64,000 nucleotides of DNA, from assembly GCF_905171775.1 (NCBI RefSeq), contig NC_053489.1, forward strand, positions 331,362,089 through 331,426,088, given 5' to 3'. Shown here in pieces: positions 1 through 12,489 of this stretch. The notes under the pieces were generated by a model. That model did no database searches. It was not told the DNA's origin and saw only the letters and a program-made list of their open reading frames with translations. The position numbers and the translations under genes were made by a program. This stretch comes from Rana temporaria. Lineage: Eukaryota; Chordata; Amphibia; Anura; Ranidae. The first letter of the stretch is position 1; each line of letters starts with the position of its first letter.

Positions 1-269
1 TGTACTGCAGAGCATTGCATTTTTTCTGCAGAACATCACACTGTACATCATCACTATTTTGTGGTGTGCATGGATGAGGCACAAGGAAAACAGCTGTTTT
101 TTAATATGTGCACTAGTAGTAAACATGTGTTTTTCTTGAGCAGAAAACATAGGTCAACACATACAGTTTGAAAAAGCCTAAAACTGCTATTACATCCACT
201 CTCCTTCACTGTTGTTTAGCTGCGCTGTGTATATTTATTGACAAAAAAAGTGTATTTGTCAATACTGTC

Positions 270-440
270 TGTAATTGACAAAAGCAGGAGCCAATGACTC
301 CCATCTGCCCCTATAGCAAGTGCCTGCTATGGGGGCAGACACAGAAAAGGAGGAGACAAGATCGCCAATAAGGGGCCCCAAAAGAGGAGGTTCAGGGCTG
401 CTCTGTGCAATACCATTGTTTATTGGTTTAATATAGACAA
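270..440. repeat. Fragment of a family 2 TTAA element
   Basis: Shares the core GAGGTTCAGGGCTGCTCTGT and the flanking CAGGAGCCAATGACTCC with copies near 57560-57840 and 17640-17700. Both ends are missing. Bases 1-269 and 441-703 show nothing assignable. Confidence 0.55.
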
Positions 441-703
441 AATGCCTTTAGAATTGCTTTAAAGTCTTATCCTCATATATATTGAATAATTTAACAGTTT
501 TAGTCTTAGCTCATAACTTCTCATTCATTATGAATAATATTTTCAGGTAAACATACATTACTAAAGTTCTCTTTCCATAATTACAATACAACGTTCTTAC
601 TCTCTGTATATTAACACATACTAACACATCAGCACCGGATCAATTTCAAACACACCAGCAACAGACCCAGTTTTCATGTTCTAATTTGCCCAATTAAAAA
701 AAA

Positions 704-2142
704 TATACTGCTCAAAAAAATTAAAGGAACACTTTGAAAACATATCAGATCTCAACAGGCAAAAATCTCATGCTTGATATCAATACTAATATGTACTGGG
801 TAATGTGTTAGGAATGAAAGTTATCCACCTACAGAGGGCTGAATTCAAAGACACCCCCCTAAAATCAAAGTGAAAAAATTATGCAGCAAGCTAGTCCATT
901 TTGCTGAAATTTCATTGCAACAACTCAAAATGGTCCTCAGTAGTTTGTATGGCCCCCGAGTGCTTGTATGCATGCCTGACAAGGTCAGGGCATGCTCCTA
1001 ATAAGATGACAGATGGTGTCCTGGGGTATTTCCTCCCAGATCTGGACCATTGCATCACTGAGCTCCTGAACAGACTGAGGTGCAACCTGGTGGCATCGGA
1101 TGGACCGAAACATAATGTCCCAGAGGTGTTCTTTTGGATTTAGGTCAGGTGAGCGTGGGGGTCAGGAACCAGGAACCCAGGACCCACTGCACCAGTGTAG
1201 GGTCTGACAATGGGTCCAAGGATTACATCCCGATACCTAATGGCAGTCAGGGTGTCATTGTGTAGCCTGTAGAGGTCTGTGCGTCCCTCCATGGATATGC
1301 CTCCCCAGACCATCACTGACCCACCACCAAACATGGTCATGCTGAACAATGTTATAGGCAACATAAATGTCTCCGTGCCTTCTCCAGACCCTTTCACGTC
1401 TGTCACATATGCTTAGGGTTACCTGCTCTCATCTGTGAAAAGCATGGGACACCAGTGGTGGACCTGCCAATTCTAGTGTTCAATGGAAAATCCCAATGAG
1501 CTCCACAGTGTCCGGAAGTGAGCACAGAGCACACTAGAGGACGTCTGGCCCTCAGGCCACCCCCATGAAGTCTGCTTCTGATTGTTTGGTCAGAGACATT
1601 TACACCAGTGGCCTGCTGGAGGTCATTTTGTAGGGCTCTGGCAGTGCTCATCCTGTTCCTTCTTGCACAATGTAGCAGGTACCGGTCCTGCTGATGGGTT
1701 AAGGACCTTCTACGGCTCTGTCCAGCTCTCCTAGAGCAACTGCCTGTATCCTGGAATCCCCTCCATGCTCTTGAGACTGTGCTGGGAGACACGGCCAACC
1801 TTCTGGCAATGACACGTATTGATGTGCCATCCTGGAGGAGTTGGACTGCCTGTGCAACCTTAATACAAGTATCGCCTCATGCTACCAGTAGTGACACTGA
1901 CCCTAGCCAAATGCAAAACTAGTGAAAAACAGTCAGAAAAGATGAGTAGGAAAAAAAATGTCAGACACCTCCACCTGAAAAAACATTCCTGTTTTGGAGG
2001 TTGTCTCATTGTTGCCCATCTAGTGCACAGTGAAACTGATTAACAACCCCCTCTGTATGCACCCCTCCCCCTCTGCTACTTAACTGCGCAGATCAATATC
2101 CCAGGAGTTCTGATTAAAAAGTGTTCCTTTTGAACAGTGTAT
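704..2142 (-). mobile_element. Decayed Tc1-like transposon
   Basis: The left terminal repeat starts TACTGCTCAAAAAAATTAAA near 706. The right end, read on the minus strand, is TACACTGTTCAAAAGGAACAC near 2140. Both contain GGAACACTTT and are flanked by TA. The total length of about 1.4 kb is normal for Tc1-like elements. Confidence 0.85.
900..1880 (-). pseudogene. Tc1-like transposase, broken
   Basis: Segments at 1798-1403 and 1406-1140 keep a helix-turn-helix (AVSPSTVSRAWRGFQDTG) and the Tc1 core signature GGGSVMVWGGIS. A C-terminal piece follows at about 1130-905 (EHLWDIMFRSIRCHQVAPQ). The parts lie in different frames and a stop interrupts the C-terminus near 965, so it cannot make a working transposase. 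Confidence 0.85.
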
Positions 2143-2690
2143 ATGTCAAAGATCCCTTTACCAGGCATGAATTGGTTTGTCCAGTAGATATTAGTAGATA
2201 GATAGTAGCAATATGTTCAGTTTTCAGGACCCTGATTCACTAAATTTTAAACACCAATTCCAACATGTCATAGCTATTATTGCACTATATTTTGTGACAC
2301 TAACAGGTCCTTAATATTCAATATACACTACTGTGCAAAGTTTTAGGCTGGTGTGAAAAATGCTGTTAATTAACAATGCTTTCAGAAATAGAATGGTCAA
2401 AAGTTAATATAAATGAACAAAATGGAAAGTAAATGAACAGAATAGAAATCTAACATCAATTCTTCTAGGTACACTAGCACACAGTTATTGAAGTAACTCG
2501 ACGGGTAGGTTGTTCCAAACATCTTGTAGAATTAACTACAGATCTTCTGTCAATGCATGAAGCCTCAAATCCTTCTGTCTCTTCATGTAACCCCAGACAG
2601 ACTTGATCATGTTAAGATCAGGGCTCTGTTGGGGCTAGACCATCACTTCCAGGACTCCTTGTCCTTCTTTGCACTGAAGATAGTTCTTAA

Positions 2691-3203
2691 AGCGGGGGTT
2701 CACCCTATAAAATAAAAAAAATAAAAAAATTTCTTCTAGCCTAAAATTCGGCATTGTAGCGCGAGCTACAGTATGCCGGTCTTAATTTTTTTATCGCCGT
2801 ACTCACAGTGTAATCGTACATAGTAGATTCCGACTGCCCACGGGTAATGGGCGTTCCAATCCAGAAGGAAGGTGATTGACGGCCGGCTCTGGCGCGTCAC
2901 GCTTCTCCGGAAATAGCCGAAATAGGCTTGGCTCTTCACGGCGCCTGCGCATAGTCTGTGCGCAGGCGCCGTGAAGAGCCGAGACCTACTCTGGCTGTCT
3001 TCGGGGAGCGTGACATGCCAGAGCCGGCCGTCAATCACCCTCCCTCTTGAAAGGAACGCCCATTCCCCGCGGGCAGTCAGAATCTACTATGTACGATTAC
3101 ACTGTGAGTACGGCGATAAAAAAATTAAGACCGGCATACTGTAGCTCGCGCTACAATGCCGAATTGTATGCTAAAATGTTGTTCTGCAGGGTGAACCACC
3201 GCT
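2691..3203. mobile_element. TTAA-duplicating palindromic MITE, family 1 (AGCGGGGGTTCACCC ends)
   Basis: Flanked by TTAA at 2687-2690 and 3204-3207. Ends are AGCGGGGGTTCACCC and GGGTGAACCACCGCT. The whole element is a foldback whose centre near 2930-2990 contains GGCGCCTGCGCA facing TGCGCAGGCGCC. A second copy lies at 44374-44889. TTAA duplications suggest piggyBac- or Kolobok-type mobilisation. Confidence 0.85.
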
Positions 3204-3574
3204 TTAATGACATTGGCTGTATGTTTGAGGTCTTTGTCCTGCTTCAGAATAAATATGGGACCAATCACATGCTTCCCTGATGATATGGCATAATGGATAC
3301 ATTTATGCCTGTATTTCTCAGCATTAAAGATTCTATTGATACTGACTAAATCTCCAACTCAATTTTAAGAAAATCAGCCTTGTAAGGAACCTCCCAGACT
3401 TGCAAGGAACCTCCACCATGCTTTAGTGTTGCCTGCAGACACCCATTATTGTAATGCTTTCTTGCCCTTTAGTGAACAAACTTGTGCTACAGCCCAATAT
3501 TTAAAAATGTTAATTAATCAGTCCAGAGGACCTGCTGCCATTTCCTATGTTTGTGTGCATAGTTGAGTCACTTA

Positions 3575-3974
3575 GGCCCCTTTCACACTGAGGCGTATTT
3601 AAGGCGTTTTAGCGCTAAAAATAACGCATAAATGACGCCTGAAATAATCCTGCCCCAGCATTCTCAATGTGAAAGCCCGAGGGCTTTCACGCTGAGGCGA
3701 TGCGCTGGCAGGAGGAAAAAAAATGTCCTGCAAGCAGCATCTTTGGAGCAGTAAAGGAGCAGTGTGTATACCGCTCCTTTCCATTGAAATCAATGGGACA
3801 CGTGGCTATACCGCCCGCTAACCGCGGCTGTAGCCGCAGTTTGTGGGAGGTATTAACCCTTTTTCGGCCATTAGCAGGGGTTAAAACCGCACCACTAGTG
3901 GCCGAATATCGCGGTAAATACGACGGTGCCACTATAAGACCACTGCACCTCCCGTTCCCAGTGTGAAAGGGGCC
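3575..3974. mobile_element. TA-flanked palindromic MITE (GGCCCCTTTCACACTG ends)
   Basis: Inverted ends GGCCCCTTTCACACTG and CAGTGTGAAAGGGGCC, with TA at 3573-3574 and 3975-3976. It is inserted within the 2326-5893 Tc1-like element. Confidence 0.8.
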
Positions 3975-4305
3975 TAAGCCTTATTTTCACATCAAAGGTA
4001 TGGCTTTTTGGCAGCAATTTTTCAATGAAGACCACTTCTGGCCACACTGGTTTCTTATAGCTCTGTGCTGATGGCACTTCTGGACATCTTCAGATGTCAA
4101 AGGGACATAAGCATGCTGTGTCTTTCTTCTGCTTCCTTAAGTTTCCTTATCTGAACATGTGTCTATGTCTTCAACATTGCCTGTTTCTATGTGCTTCTTC
4201 AAAGGTGTATGAACAGCACATCTTGAAATTTCAGTCTGCTTTGAAATTTTTGCCTGGGGAAGACATTGCTGATGCAGTATCTTGTCATGGTGTGTGACCT
4301 GTGAC

Positions 4306-5488
4306 CAGGGCCGCTGATAAGCCTGTACAAATGGCCCTGTAGTACTGGGCCCAACCAGCAGGGGGGCTGGCAATATACTGTAAACAGGAAATTAAAGAAT
4401 GCAAAGTAAAGAAAAGTGTAGGCCTCCCCTTCTCCAGCCAGCTCACATTTGACTGTAAACAGTACTGAAGTGGGGCTGAATAGGGGAGCATGGAGCAAGA
4501 CACAAGGAGGTATGACTACAGCAATACAAGTTCTGCAGGACACACAGCTGTGGCTGAATGGAAACAGGGTTGTCGGGAGCACAATATCATGTAGCTGGTT
4601 GGCTGCAGTGCCAGTCTGTCAGTGTGCAGGTTACCGATCAGCCTCCCCTCCCTCTTGTCTTGCAGGTTACTTTTTTTTCTTTTATCTGCCTAACCTGACC
4701 TGCACATTACCTGATATGATCTCTGGAAGACTCTGCAGCAGCTGTTAACCATTTCAGATTATAATCAGCTATTTAGCCAGAGCTCTGTGTGTTCTGCACA
4801 GATTGATGTTTTTTTTTTTTTGATGATGATTTACTGCTGGATCAGGCTAGAAGCTTCACAGGCTCATTAACTGGTTATTGTCCTCCACTAATCCTGACCA
4901 GTTCACTGTTTGTAAGATAATTTGTATTTTGGAAATTGGATGTGATGCTTTCTTCTGTCACTTGGTTGTACTTTCAAAGGAAAATCACTGACTTGATTTT
5001 GCAGAGCTGGTTTAAATAGAGTAAATCAGCCCTGTAATACTATATACTTGTACACTGGGATCAGCCATAAATGCATTCTCTGACCATCTCCTGAATCACT
5101 CATGTCTGCCATCCCTAACCGTCTCATGTACCATGTCTGCAGTCTCTGACCTTCTCCTGTACTATGTCTGCAGTCTATGACCGCCTCCTGTACTATGTCT
5201 GCAGTCTTTGACTGTCTCTGGTGCTATGTCTGCAGTCTCTGACCCATCTCCTGTAGTATGTCTGCAGTCTCTGACCATCTCCTGTAGTATGTCTGCAGTC
5301 TCTGACCATCTCCTGTAGTATGCCTGCAGTCTCTGACCGTCTCCTGTGCTTTGTCTGCTGTCTCTGACCATCTGGAGGGGGGCAGGGGTGGGGCTGAAGG
5401 AGGGGCCATGGGCAGGACCAGGGTGGGGCTGAAGGGGGCCCCATCTGGTAGGCTGTACGGGGCCCCATGATTTCTATCAGCGGCCCTG
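4306..5488. mobile_element. Non-autonomous hAT element with 8-bp target duplication
   Basis: Terminal repeats CAGGGCCGCTGATA and TATCAGCGGCCCTG are flanked by exact 8-bp duplications CCTGTGAC at 4298-4305 and 5489-5496. The length is 1183 bp. It carries a 31-bp tandem array and no recognisable transposase. Confidence 0.93.
5085..5375. repeat. 31-bp tandem array inside the hAT element
   Basis: About nine diverged copies of a unit containing CTCTGACCATCTCCTGTAG and TATGTCTGCAG. Spacings of 31-32 bp are visible between the TGCAG blocks at 5231, 5263, 5294 and 5325. Confidence 0.88.
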
Positions 5489-6947
5489 CCTGTGACATGA
5501 AACTGTCTTCCACAACCTCACCTTAGTAGCAGAGTATGGCTGTTCCTCACCCAGTTTTAAGCCTTCTACACAGCTGTATCTGTTTTAGTTAATGACTGTA
5601 TTTCAACCTATATTTGGAATTAATGATTATTAGCCCCTGCTTGGTATAATTGGTTAATCATGCACCTGACTCTAGTCCTACAAAGTCCCTGACTTTGTGA
5701 AAGTGTAAACATGTGTACAAGTGTAATAGCTGATGTTGGTTTGAAGCCAAAGGATAGTAACGCCAAATATTGATTTGATTTGGATTTTTCTTCTGTACGC
5801 TTGCTTTACATTTTGTAAATTTATATAAAAAAATCTTACATTCTTACTTTACAGCATTTCTTCACACCTGCCCAAAACTTTTGCACAGTACTGTCCATTT
5901 TACTAACCCATAACATAACCATAGGCAATCTTACTTGCAGGCTGTTGTATGTAAATAAATCTGTTAGGCTGCTTAGTTTTATGTAAAAATCATTAAAAAT
6001 GAAAAGGCAGATTTTTTGTCTAAACAATATGAAACTATTGAGCTAAGAGGATTTCTCTTACTTTATAAGTAAATCAAAGCAGCACTTGAACATTCTGCAA
6101 ACAGTCTTAAAATGTCTGATTATAAAAAGACACTCAAGCACTTATAATACCACAGCAATAACCTTTTCACACCTGATTTTACTTTGGAAAAAAAAAAACA
6201 CAATGCAATATATAATTTTTGGAAGCTCCTTTTATCAGTTGTCCAATCACTAAATTAGTTTGTAAACTAAAGCTGGATACAACATACCAAAATTCAATTG
6301 GTTCAGCAGGAACCAGCCATATTTCAGTCTGTGTGTACACCTGTCTTTTCAACAGAAGCTGGTCTAATGACTGGCTTCTCTCAAGCAATCCTGCTTGAAA
6401 ACCAGCATTGGATGAGCACTTACAGCCAATGGCCAATGTGAGTACCCTGCATTAAGAACTAAAGTGGACCTTTCAGTAACGTAAAGAGGAACTGCAGTCT
6501 GCTCACATCATTTGTATTAAAAACACCTTTGCCATTCTCAAGCTTCCCTCTAACCACTTTGCATATTATTTTATATATACTGTGATTCTGTACTTGCCAA
6601 ATATGCTGCAGAAATCATCCCCCGCTTAATCTGGCTGCATCCATTTTAACTGTGGGCAGATGAAGCTGCTGCCAGTTCACTTCCTGGATTTACACAGACC
6701 CATAGAGGCACACCTCCAACTCTGCAGCTCTCATTGGCCCTCTTATGGCTCACCCCCCCCTCCTGGCAAACTCTCACGAGAGTGAGAGAGAGCTGTGCAT
6801 GATGTCTGAAGCCTAGGCTTATTACCAGACAAGAAACAGAAAGTGGGCTGTATAAGGTATTCACTGGCAGGAAAAAAAATACTATCCAAAGTTAAAGCAA
6901 CAAGGGCAGAAAATGTAATAGATGGGAAGTTGAAAAATTACTAAAGT

Positions 6948-8099
6948 ACCGGTTGAAAAATCTCCCCTAATAGCATTACTAGGGGTCGGCGTGCCCCAAA
7001 CATCTAAATATACTCAAAGATTAGTAGCCTTCATGCTCACAGGTGCCAAAATTACGTTAGCGGGTGCTTGGAAACAACCTTCTGTCTCTGTCATGTTGGC
7101 CAAGAGGAAAATCTCTTGGATCATGCACCAGGAGAAGATGGTAAGTTCAATACTCAATTCTTCCAAAACCTTTGAGGCGGTTTGGGAACCCTGGGCTAGA
7201 TATATAGGTTTACCTATGATATAAGGATAAGAGAGGGTGGAGATCCTCCATTTTATCCTTGGTCTTCCTACCTTATTATTTCCAGGGTCTGTGGCCCGGT
7301 CAGCAAAGTCCGTAGCTGGCAACATCAATCTATTCTCTCTCTTTCTTTTTCTTTCTAGGTCTCTTTGACCCTTTATCTTTCTTTCCTTTTTCCTCCTTTC
7401 AGGTACATCTTCATATAGAGTTGAAGATAGAGTAGTCAGTTTAACTTTAATGATTACATCAGAGTGTTTTTGGCCTCCTTATGTACATTTTTTCTCTTTT
7501 TTCCTTTTTATTGCCATAAAGTACCACTGGAGATTATTACTCATTTACTATGCTTCCTTTTGTAATCTCCAGCCCTCACTGAAAAAGTGATTACGCGATA
7601 GCATATTCCTTACTCTGGGATTTGCCCACGACTCCGGAAACTTCAGTTATTCCGGGACTGGGGGTTCCTTTTTACTTTTATTTAGTATATCTAATGTGTT
7701 TGACGTATTAACTGATTCTTAGGCACAGTGTGAACCCATTGAGGGTGCCAGGAATACAGTCATTCTCAGGAGCTATTTTCTTTTTATTTTATATATATTA
7801 ACTTATTTCCTTATTTATTTATTGTCGTTTCCCGTTTCCCCTTTTTTCTTCCCTTTGAACATTGCAAGTTCAGGGGTGGGGGAAAGAGGAAAAAAGGAAA
7901 GGAGAAGATATGGGGTGGGGGAAAAGTCACTTTGCTCTACACATAGTGATGCCTTTGCTCTAAAATGTTTTGTAAATTTTACCTCTGTATTGTATGTATA
8001 CCAATCGGCCCCAGGCTATTCTGGCGGCTCTTGCAATGTACTGCACTGCTTTCCAATAAATATCTTAAACTTGAAAAAAAAAAAAAAAAAAAAAAAAAA
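6948..8099 (+). mobile_element. 5'-truncated L1-like LINE with 16-bp target duplication
   Basis: A perfect direct repeat GAAAAATTACTAAAGT flanks the insert at 6932-6947 and 8100-8115. The insert ends in AATAAA (8055-8060) and a 26-A tail. This is a textbook target-primed reverse transcription product. Its 5' part still encodes an ORF2 C-terminus. Confidence 0.92.
6960..7225 (+). pseudogene. C-terminal fragment of L1 ORF2
   Basis: The reading frame at 6991-7224 (AKRKISWIMHQEKMVSSILN, then WEPWARYIGLP) matches the layout of the extreme C-terminus of L1/Tx1-type ORF2 proteins, which usually ends in a W-x-PW motif. Endonuclease and reverse transcriptase are missing by 5' truncation. Confidence 0.7.
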
Positions 8100-8286
8100 G
8101 AAAAATTACTAAAGTTCCACTTTAAGTGTGCGCAAATAAATTAATTTGTTTAGTATTTCCTCAGTCTTTTCTCTTCCATTAATCAAGCTTGCAACATTGT
8201 AACTCTGGGACATGTCACAAGGCGAGAGATTGCAGTTCTGTGTCAGACATTTGTGACCACAGCCAAGGAATACACACACACACCAG

Positions 8287-9125
8287 CAGTGGCACCTTAA
8301 GAGCATTATAGGCCCCCGGGCAATACACTGCACTGGGGCCCTGTCTACACAATCGTGCACGAGAATTTACTGACAAAAATCATGACATTTACTGGCAGAA
8401 CCACATTTTTTTTACTGGCACTGCAAAAAAAGAGTCATCAGAGTCTGCAGGATTCCCCCTTACAGTGAAAGGGAACTCTTATGTAAAGGGGAACGCTGCA
8501 GATCATGATGTAAGGGGGAACTCTGATGTGTAGGGGGACTCTGGTGACCAGAGACTACCTTATATCAGAGTTCACTGCTTTCTCTTAACATCAGAGTTCC
8601 CACTTACATCAGGGTCCTTGCACTGTAAGGGGGAATCCTGCAGACTCTGATGTAAAGGGGAACACCAGGAACTCTGATGTGTGGGGCACTCTGGTGACCA
8701 GAGACCACCTTTCGTAGAGTAAATACACTAAGGTAAGGGGGGGTCACTAATATTTTTGTATTCACTCCCCCCCTTACATCAGCAACCACCCGCCCCTTAG
8801 ACTGGCCTGGCTGCACTATCACTGACCTCCTCTCAGGTGCAACATGCACGGCTCAGTCAGATGGCTCCAGCTTGGCTGCTCTGGTTTTATCCTACTGTCT
8901 CCCCATGTCTGACTTCTCCCGTGACCCCCATCCCGGAGGCGCTCCCACTCTTGACTCCTCTTCAGACTCTTCCTCAGAGACTGTAGACACGATACAGTTC
9001 TACAGTTCTGACCCGCTGCTCTCCACCATTTTTTACTGGGGTCGCTGGGCAGCCGATGGGGGCCCCCCAGGCAAGTGGGGCCCCAGGGCAACTGCCCAGC
9101 GTGCCCAATGGAAAAGACAGCCCTG
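8287..9125. mobile_element. Non-autonomous hAT element
   Basis: Ends CAGTGGCACCTT and, inverted, CAGGGCTGTCTT, flanked by exact 8-bp duplications CACACCAG at 8279-8286 and 9126-9133. 839 bp. The inside holds repeated TGTAAGGGGGAACTC-like segments. No coding sequence. Confidence 0.88.
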
Positions 9126-9248
9126 CACACCAGGGTTTGGCAGAATTGTGTCATCTCCGAAACAACATCTTAGTTCAGAAAGTAGATAAAGGCCCTGGAT
9201 AGTGCTTGAACAAAGACTGCGCCCTCTTTCTGCAGAAAAAGCAGATTC

Positions 9249-9532
9249 AGCCTAGGTTCACACTGCTGCGGATTCAAAATCGCGGTAAAATGCGCGATTT
9301 TACCGCGATTTCGCGGCTGCGATTTTGCCGCGATTTCGGCCGCAATTTAATGTAAATCGCGGCCCGAAATCGCAAAAAGTAGTACAGGAACTACTTTTTG
9401 AAATCGCAGATGCGGCGTCGCACTGATTAGGACAGTGCCATTGCCGACAATTGCCGCCGATTTGAGATGCGATTTGACATGTCAAATCGCATCTCAAATC
9501 GTTCCAAATCGTACCCAGTGTGAACCAGGGCT
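9249..9532. mobile_element. Palindromic MITE (AGCCTAGGTTCACACTG ends)
   Basis: The left end AGCCTAGGTTCACACTG mirrors the right end CAGTGTGAACCAGGGCT. The interior is rich in CGCGATTT and its complement and forms a foldback. A related end pair occurs at about 24925-25390. Confidence 0.75.
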
Positions 9533-9826
9533 AAAGGATTGTTAAAGGGAGTATCATGATATCTGTGAGTAATAAACACCTGTGAAAATTACACCTACTT
9601 ATTACTTGGCATACATTTACTTAAATTACATGTACACATTTCAATCAAAAGTCACTCAGCCCTTCTCCCTGGCACTCTCAGTATATCAGGGACTCCCCTA
9701 AACAGGTCCATACATCTTCTGATGTCTACAGCCTGCCAGGTAAAAATCTAATGCCGTGGTGCCTGTGCACTAAACTTAAATGGGATGTTACTCCTGCTAT
9801 ATGAACAGGCACAATTCAAATCTATA

Positions 9827-10290
9827 GGGCCAGATTCAAGAAAATTTGCGGCCGTGTAACGTAACCCGTTTACATTACACCGCCGCAAGTTTTCAGTGTA
9901 AATGCCTGATCCTCAACGCACTTACCTGGAAACTTGCGGCGGGAACGACGGGCATACTTTAACATGGTGGAGTAATTTTACACCATGTTAAAGCACACCT
10001 AACTTTGTGACGGTAAAAAAAGACTTGCGCTGACGTAACGACGGGAAAAACCTTTGTGGATCGCCGTAACTGCTAATTTGCATACTCGACGCTGGAATAC
10101 GACGCAAACTCCCCCCAGCGGCGGCCAAAGTATTGCATCCTAAGATCCGACGGTGTAAGTCAATTACACCTGTCGGATCTTAGGGCTATCTATGCGGAAC
10201 TGATTCTATGAATCAGCCGTATAGATACGACAGGAGATAAGACGGTGTATCAGGAGATATGCTGTCGTATCTCCTCTGTGAATCTGGCCC
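9827..10290. mobile_element. Palindromic MITE (GGGCCAGATTCA ends)
   Basis: Ends GGGCCAGATTCA and TGAATCTGGCCC are flanked by ATA on both sides (9824-9826 and 10291-10293). Same family as 43224-43876. Confidence 0.82.
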
Positions 10291-10440
10291 ATAGTGTGTA
10301 GGCACTGGATTACTTGCTGCTGCAAACATTGTGGTAGGCCACGGCCATTGATGGAGATAAGTATGAACCTGCTGGAGGGCGGACACACATCTATGTATTG
10401 ATGGGGTTAGAGAGAAGGAGCTGGGTGATTTTTGACTTAA

Positions 10441-10923
10441 AGTGACACTAAAAGTTTGAATATTTTTTTTTTAAAGAACAAACATGTCATACTTACCTCC
10501 ACTGTGCAGCTTGTCTTCTGGGGTCCCTCGACAGCTGTCTTGGCTCCTCCCCGCTTCTGATAACCCCTTCTGGGAAGCATTCTCCCAAGGGGGTTACCTT
10601 GCGGGCGCGCTCCCGAGTCCTGTATTAGGTGTCCATAGCCGCCGACTACAGGACTCGGCCCTGCCCCCCAGACCCTCGCGTCATTGGAGTTAATTTACAG
10701 CAGTGCAAGCCATTAGCTGTGCTGCTATCAATCTATCCAATAAAGAGCCAGGAGGAGCCGAGAAGACCGAGCAAAGGAAGTGCACATTAGCGACGTGGGA
10801 CTTTCCAGGGCTCAGGTAAGTAAAACGGGGAGGGGGAGTGGGGGGCCAGTGATCGTAAGATATTTTTTCACCTTAATGTATAGGATGCATTAAGGTGAAA
10901 AAACATGAACATTTACAACCCCC
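10441..10923. mobile_element. TTAA element, family 2
   Basis: Flanked by TTAA at 10437-10440 and 10924-10927. Starts AGTGACACTAAAAG and ends TTTACAACCCCC. The interior contains a splice-donor-like TACTTACCT and an exonic-looking GC-rich core shared with other family 2 copies. Confidence 0.75.
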
Positions 10924-10927
10924 TTAA

Positions 10928-12480
10928 ACCTGTACATATATTTACATTGAAAAATGTCTGATGCTAGAACCTCCTAATTATAGTATACAGAAAGCTTACA
11001 CTTTTTTTTACATATTTCAGACAGTTTTTTATTTTCCTTTTAGAATAGATAAGTCAAATATGCATTTTAGATACAATTCTTTTGCAAGTTGGAACCCTTT
11101 TATTAATTTTGCTTTAGCCTTAGCTCCTTCATTTTAGCAGCAGAGCAGCATTGGTGATATCTGTCTGCTCTTTATTGGCTCATTGTTAAATGAAGCTGGG
11201 AAATAGTCAATCGGTGGCAGCTGGTAAAAGCTGAAAGCTGCCGTTGTCTCTTATGTCACTCGAACCCTCTCCGTCTCTGACAGACAATTAAAGCTTCATG
11301 CTAGAGCCTTCTTTCAAGTTGGCGTGCCGAGCTTTGGGTCCATCACTATTAGACACGCTTCAGACAAATACCTTGACACAGAGAATGAAATTTCTATTGT
11401 ATGTTGTTTTATCAATATATCAGTACCAAAAATCATTTCTATTCTTTCTTAGTGTTATTTATTATCCCACTAGCTCTGTCACATTGAATGTATAAATTCA
11501 TAAAGAGCTGTATTTTCAATTTAATAATCTGCTATACACTCCAATCTTCTTTAAGCTGCTTCGCTTTAACCACTGTGAATAATAAACTATTTCAATGTGA
11601 AAGTTTACTAAAGTACATGTTTAATCCAATATCCATAAAAAAAAGAAAACAAGTTGTCAAAATGGGCCCTCTTTATTAAAGTTTCAAAGATTCTAATCTG
11701 CAAAACAGAGTGGCAGTTGGAAAATGATTGTTTTAATGTGATTAGTTGCACTGAGGCACCACAGACACTTTTATAAATAAGCTTAACCAAGTCTGATTTG
11801 TGAGAATGTAAAAAAAAAGAGTGAAATGACTGCCCAAAATCATTTACATTACTTTTAAAACAAGGATCCCACCTACGTGGTTGCTGTGAACAACAGCTTT
11901 ACTTTGCTTCAAATTTCTATGCTACCGTTTTTAAAATATAGTTGCGGTAGAGCAAAATAATGTTGTGTTCCAAACAAGGCTCGAGTCTATTTATGTGCCT
12001 GACCTCATCTATAGACATGATTTGTGGGTGCTGGAATAGGGTTTCTCTGTGCAGTTGACTGTCTTATGCTTCATAATAGGATGAGATGTTAAGTTATCCA
12101 AGAGCATCTCTCAGTAGAGCCATTGCTTTTCAGACTGAAAAGAGCCAGCTGGGAAAGCTTGGCTATCTTATCTATGAGTCCCTTGGGAGGGTACTGCTTG
12201 AGCTGTTTCAGGCACATCCAATTGTACTGAATGTGTGCTCTTAAAGGAGCACATAACTGCTGCATTACACATTTTGAAATGTAAAGTAAACGGCAAAAAA
12301 CAAACATGGCATATATGACACTGGGGTTGCTTTATTAAAACTGGAAAGTGAAAAATCTGGTGCAAATGTGCATGGTAGCCAATAAGCGTCTAACTTCAGC
12401 TTGTTCAATAAAGCTTTGACAAAAAAAAGAAAAACTGGAAGCTGCACCAGATTTTGCACTCTCCATTTTTAGTAAATCAC
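10928..12480. other. Single-copy-looking intron DNA, candidate conserved non-coding region
   Basis: No repeat ends, tandem arrays or plausible coding frames are visible. The stretch 11110-11400 has balanced composition and dense transcription-factor-like motifs, including TTATTGGCTCATTG, GGCAGCTGG and ATTAAAGC. 11960-12240 is similar. Regulatory function is only a suggestion. Confidence 0.4.
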
Positions 12481-12489
12481 CCCCACAGT

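Larger units (their letters stand above)
2326..5893 (-). mobile_element. Second Tc1-like element, split by three later insertions
   Basis: Ends are CACTACTGTGCAAAGTTTTA at 2326 and, on the minus strand, TACTGTGCAAAAGTTTTGGG at about 5890. Removing insertions at 2691-3203, 3575-3974 and 4306-5488 with their target duplications leaves about 1458 bp, the normal length of a Tc1-like element. The transposase is heavily degraded and lies on the minus strand across the remaining pieces. Confidence 0.8.
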
